Shown: piece by piece, positions 63,796 to 64,000 of the stretch
Position numbering within the stretch: position 1 is the first letter of the stretch
Layout of the letters: each line of letters starts with the position of its first letter
Source: JAWHQP01 sp032586195
GTDB lineage: Bacteria; Pseudomonadota; Gammaproteobacteria; Enterobacterales; Pasteurellaceae
Reading direction: 5' to 3'
Assembly (NCBI GenBank): GCA_032586195.1
Contig: JAWHQP010000007.1
Location: forward strand, 73,115-137,114
Length of the DNA stretch: 64,000 nucleotides
The notes under the pieces: model-generated
Told to the model about the DNA's origin: nothing
What the model saw: only the letters and a program-made list of their open reading frames with translations
Database searches by the model: none
Made by a program: the position numbers and the translations under genes

Positions 63796-63894
63796 ATGAG
63801 TACAACAGCAATTATCATGATGATTGTGGCTCTTGCAGTCATTTGGGGCGGACTCGTGCTCGCCATTTTAAGATTGCCGAAAGAATCAAAATAA
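63796..63894 (+). CDS. metS: MetS-like small subunit of the NSS transporter
   Basis: A 32-residue single-span membrane peptide, starting MSTTAIIMMIVALAVIWGG and ending LRLPKESK. The start codon adjoins the metP stop without a gap (TAA ATG), and GGAGG lies at 63786-63790 inside the end of metP, 5 bases before ATG. One hydrophobic helix followed by a short basic tail matches the small-subunit family of methionine/alanine importers (PF16951). It is probably needed for MetP activity. Confidence 0.88.
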   Translation: MSTTAIIMMIVALAVIWGGLVLAILRLPKESK

Positions 63895-63915
63895 GGTAAA
63901 AACTCGCCTTTTCAA

Positions 63916-63962
63916 CACCGCACTTTAGCCCGCAGCCTTAACCGCGCGGGCAAAGTGCGGTG
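63916..63962 (+). terminator. USS-pair terminator of metPS
   Basis: CACCGCACTTT (63916-63926) pairs with AAAGTGCGGTG (63952-63962), and GCCCGC (63928-63933) with GCGGGC (63946-63951), giving a 17-bp stem with a single bulged A. T-rich sequence follows. Confidence 0.75.
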
Positions 63963-64000
63963 CCGTTTTGTTGAGTTTTTGCCGGTTTAGGCGGCGGAAC

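Noticed and set aside
1..64000. CRISPR array or prophage
   Set aside because: No regularly spaced direct repeats, integrase, capsid or transposase genes are visible on either strand.

Overview
The window comes from a member of the Pasteurellaceae. The 9-base DNA uptake signal AAGTGCGGT (or its complement ACCGCACTT) occurs more than thirty times on both strands, which is the Hin-type signal shared by Haemophilus, Pasteurella, Aggregatibacter, Basfia and Mannheimia succiniciproducens. Moderate GC, an anaerobic uptake hydrogenase, a mannose-type PTS and a selenocysteine module suggest a rumen or mucosal relative such as Basfia/Mannheimia succiniciproducens or Actinobacillus succinogenes. The species is an inference.

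Layout. 1-12.7 kb is an accessory redox/hydrolase region: a frameshifted aldo/keto reductase, two paralogous NAD(P)-binding reductases, a Crp/Fnr-type regulator, a VirK/YbjX protein, two secreted alpha/beta hydrolases, two tandem NTF2-like proteins with a nitroreductase, a Fic protein with its own palindromic operators, and three LysR regulators each divergent from a probable target. 13.0-15.6 kb carries a glycosyltransferase, a DedA protein and a zinc alcohol dehydrogenase. 15.6-19.1 kb is a complete selenocysteine insertion module (selC tRNA, selA, selB). 19.3-22.7 kb holds yagU behind a double palindrome, an amidohydrolase with changed metal ligands, rluE and a HAD phosphatase.

22.8-33.0 kb is the origin neighbourhood: atpIBEFHAGDC, rsmG and mnmG, all reading leftwards, followed by a clear oriC at about 32.6-33.0 kb (nine GATC sites within 250 bp, AT-rich repeats, two perfect DnaA boxes). 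To its right are tal, tag and lptD.

37.4-48.2 kb is an AT-rich catabolic island for an acid sugar. Behind a CRP site placed for class II activation lie a DUF1537 four-carbon-acid-sugar kinase, a PdxA2-type dehydrogenase, a DapA-family aldolase, a D-2-hydroxyacid dehydrogenase, an iron alcohol dehydrogenase, a TctB/TctA/TctC-type transporter, an SMP-30 lactonase and a DeoR regulator. The kinase, lactonase and regulator are each split by single-base shifts, at least three of them in A-runs. This is the most unusual system in the window: either a decaying or switchable sugar-acid pathway, or one that relies on slippage.

48.6-64.0 kb contains cfa, the hydrogenase-2 operon hybOABCDE-hybG with an FNR-like box at its promoter, trmA-rsmJ, a small membrane protein, manXYZ with a CRP palindrome, and a sodium-dependent transporter (MetP type) followed directly by a 32-residue MetS-like subunit.
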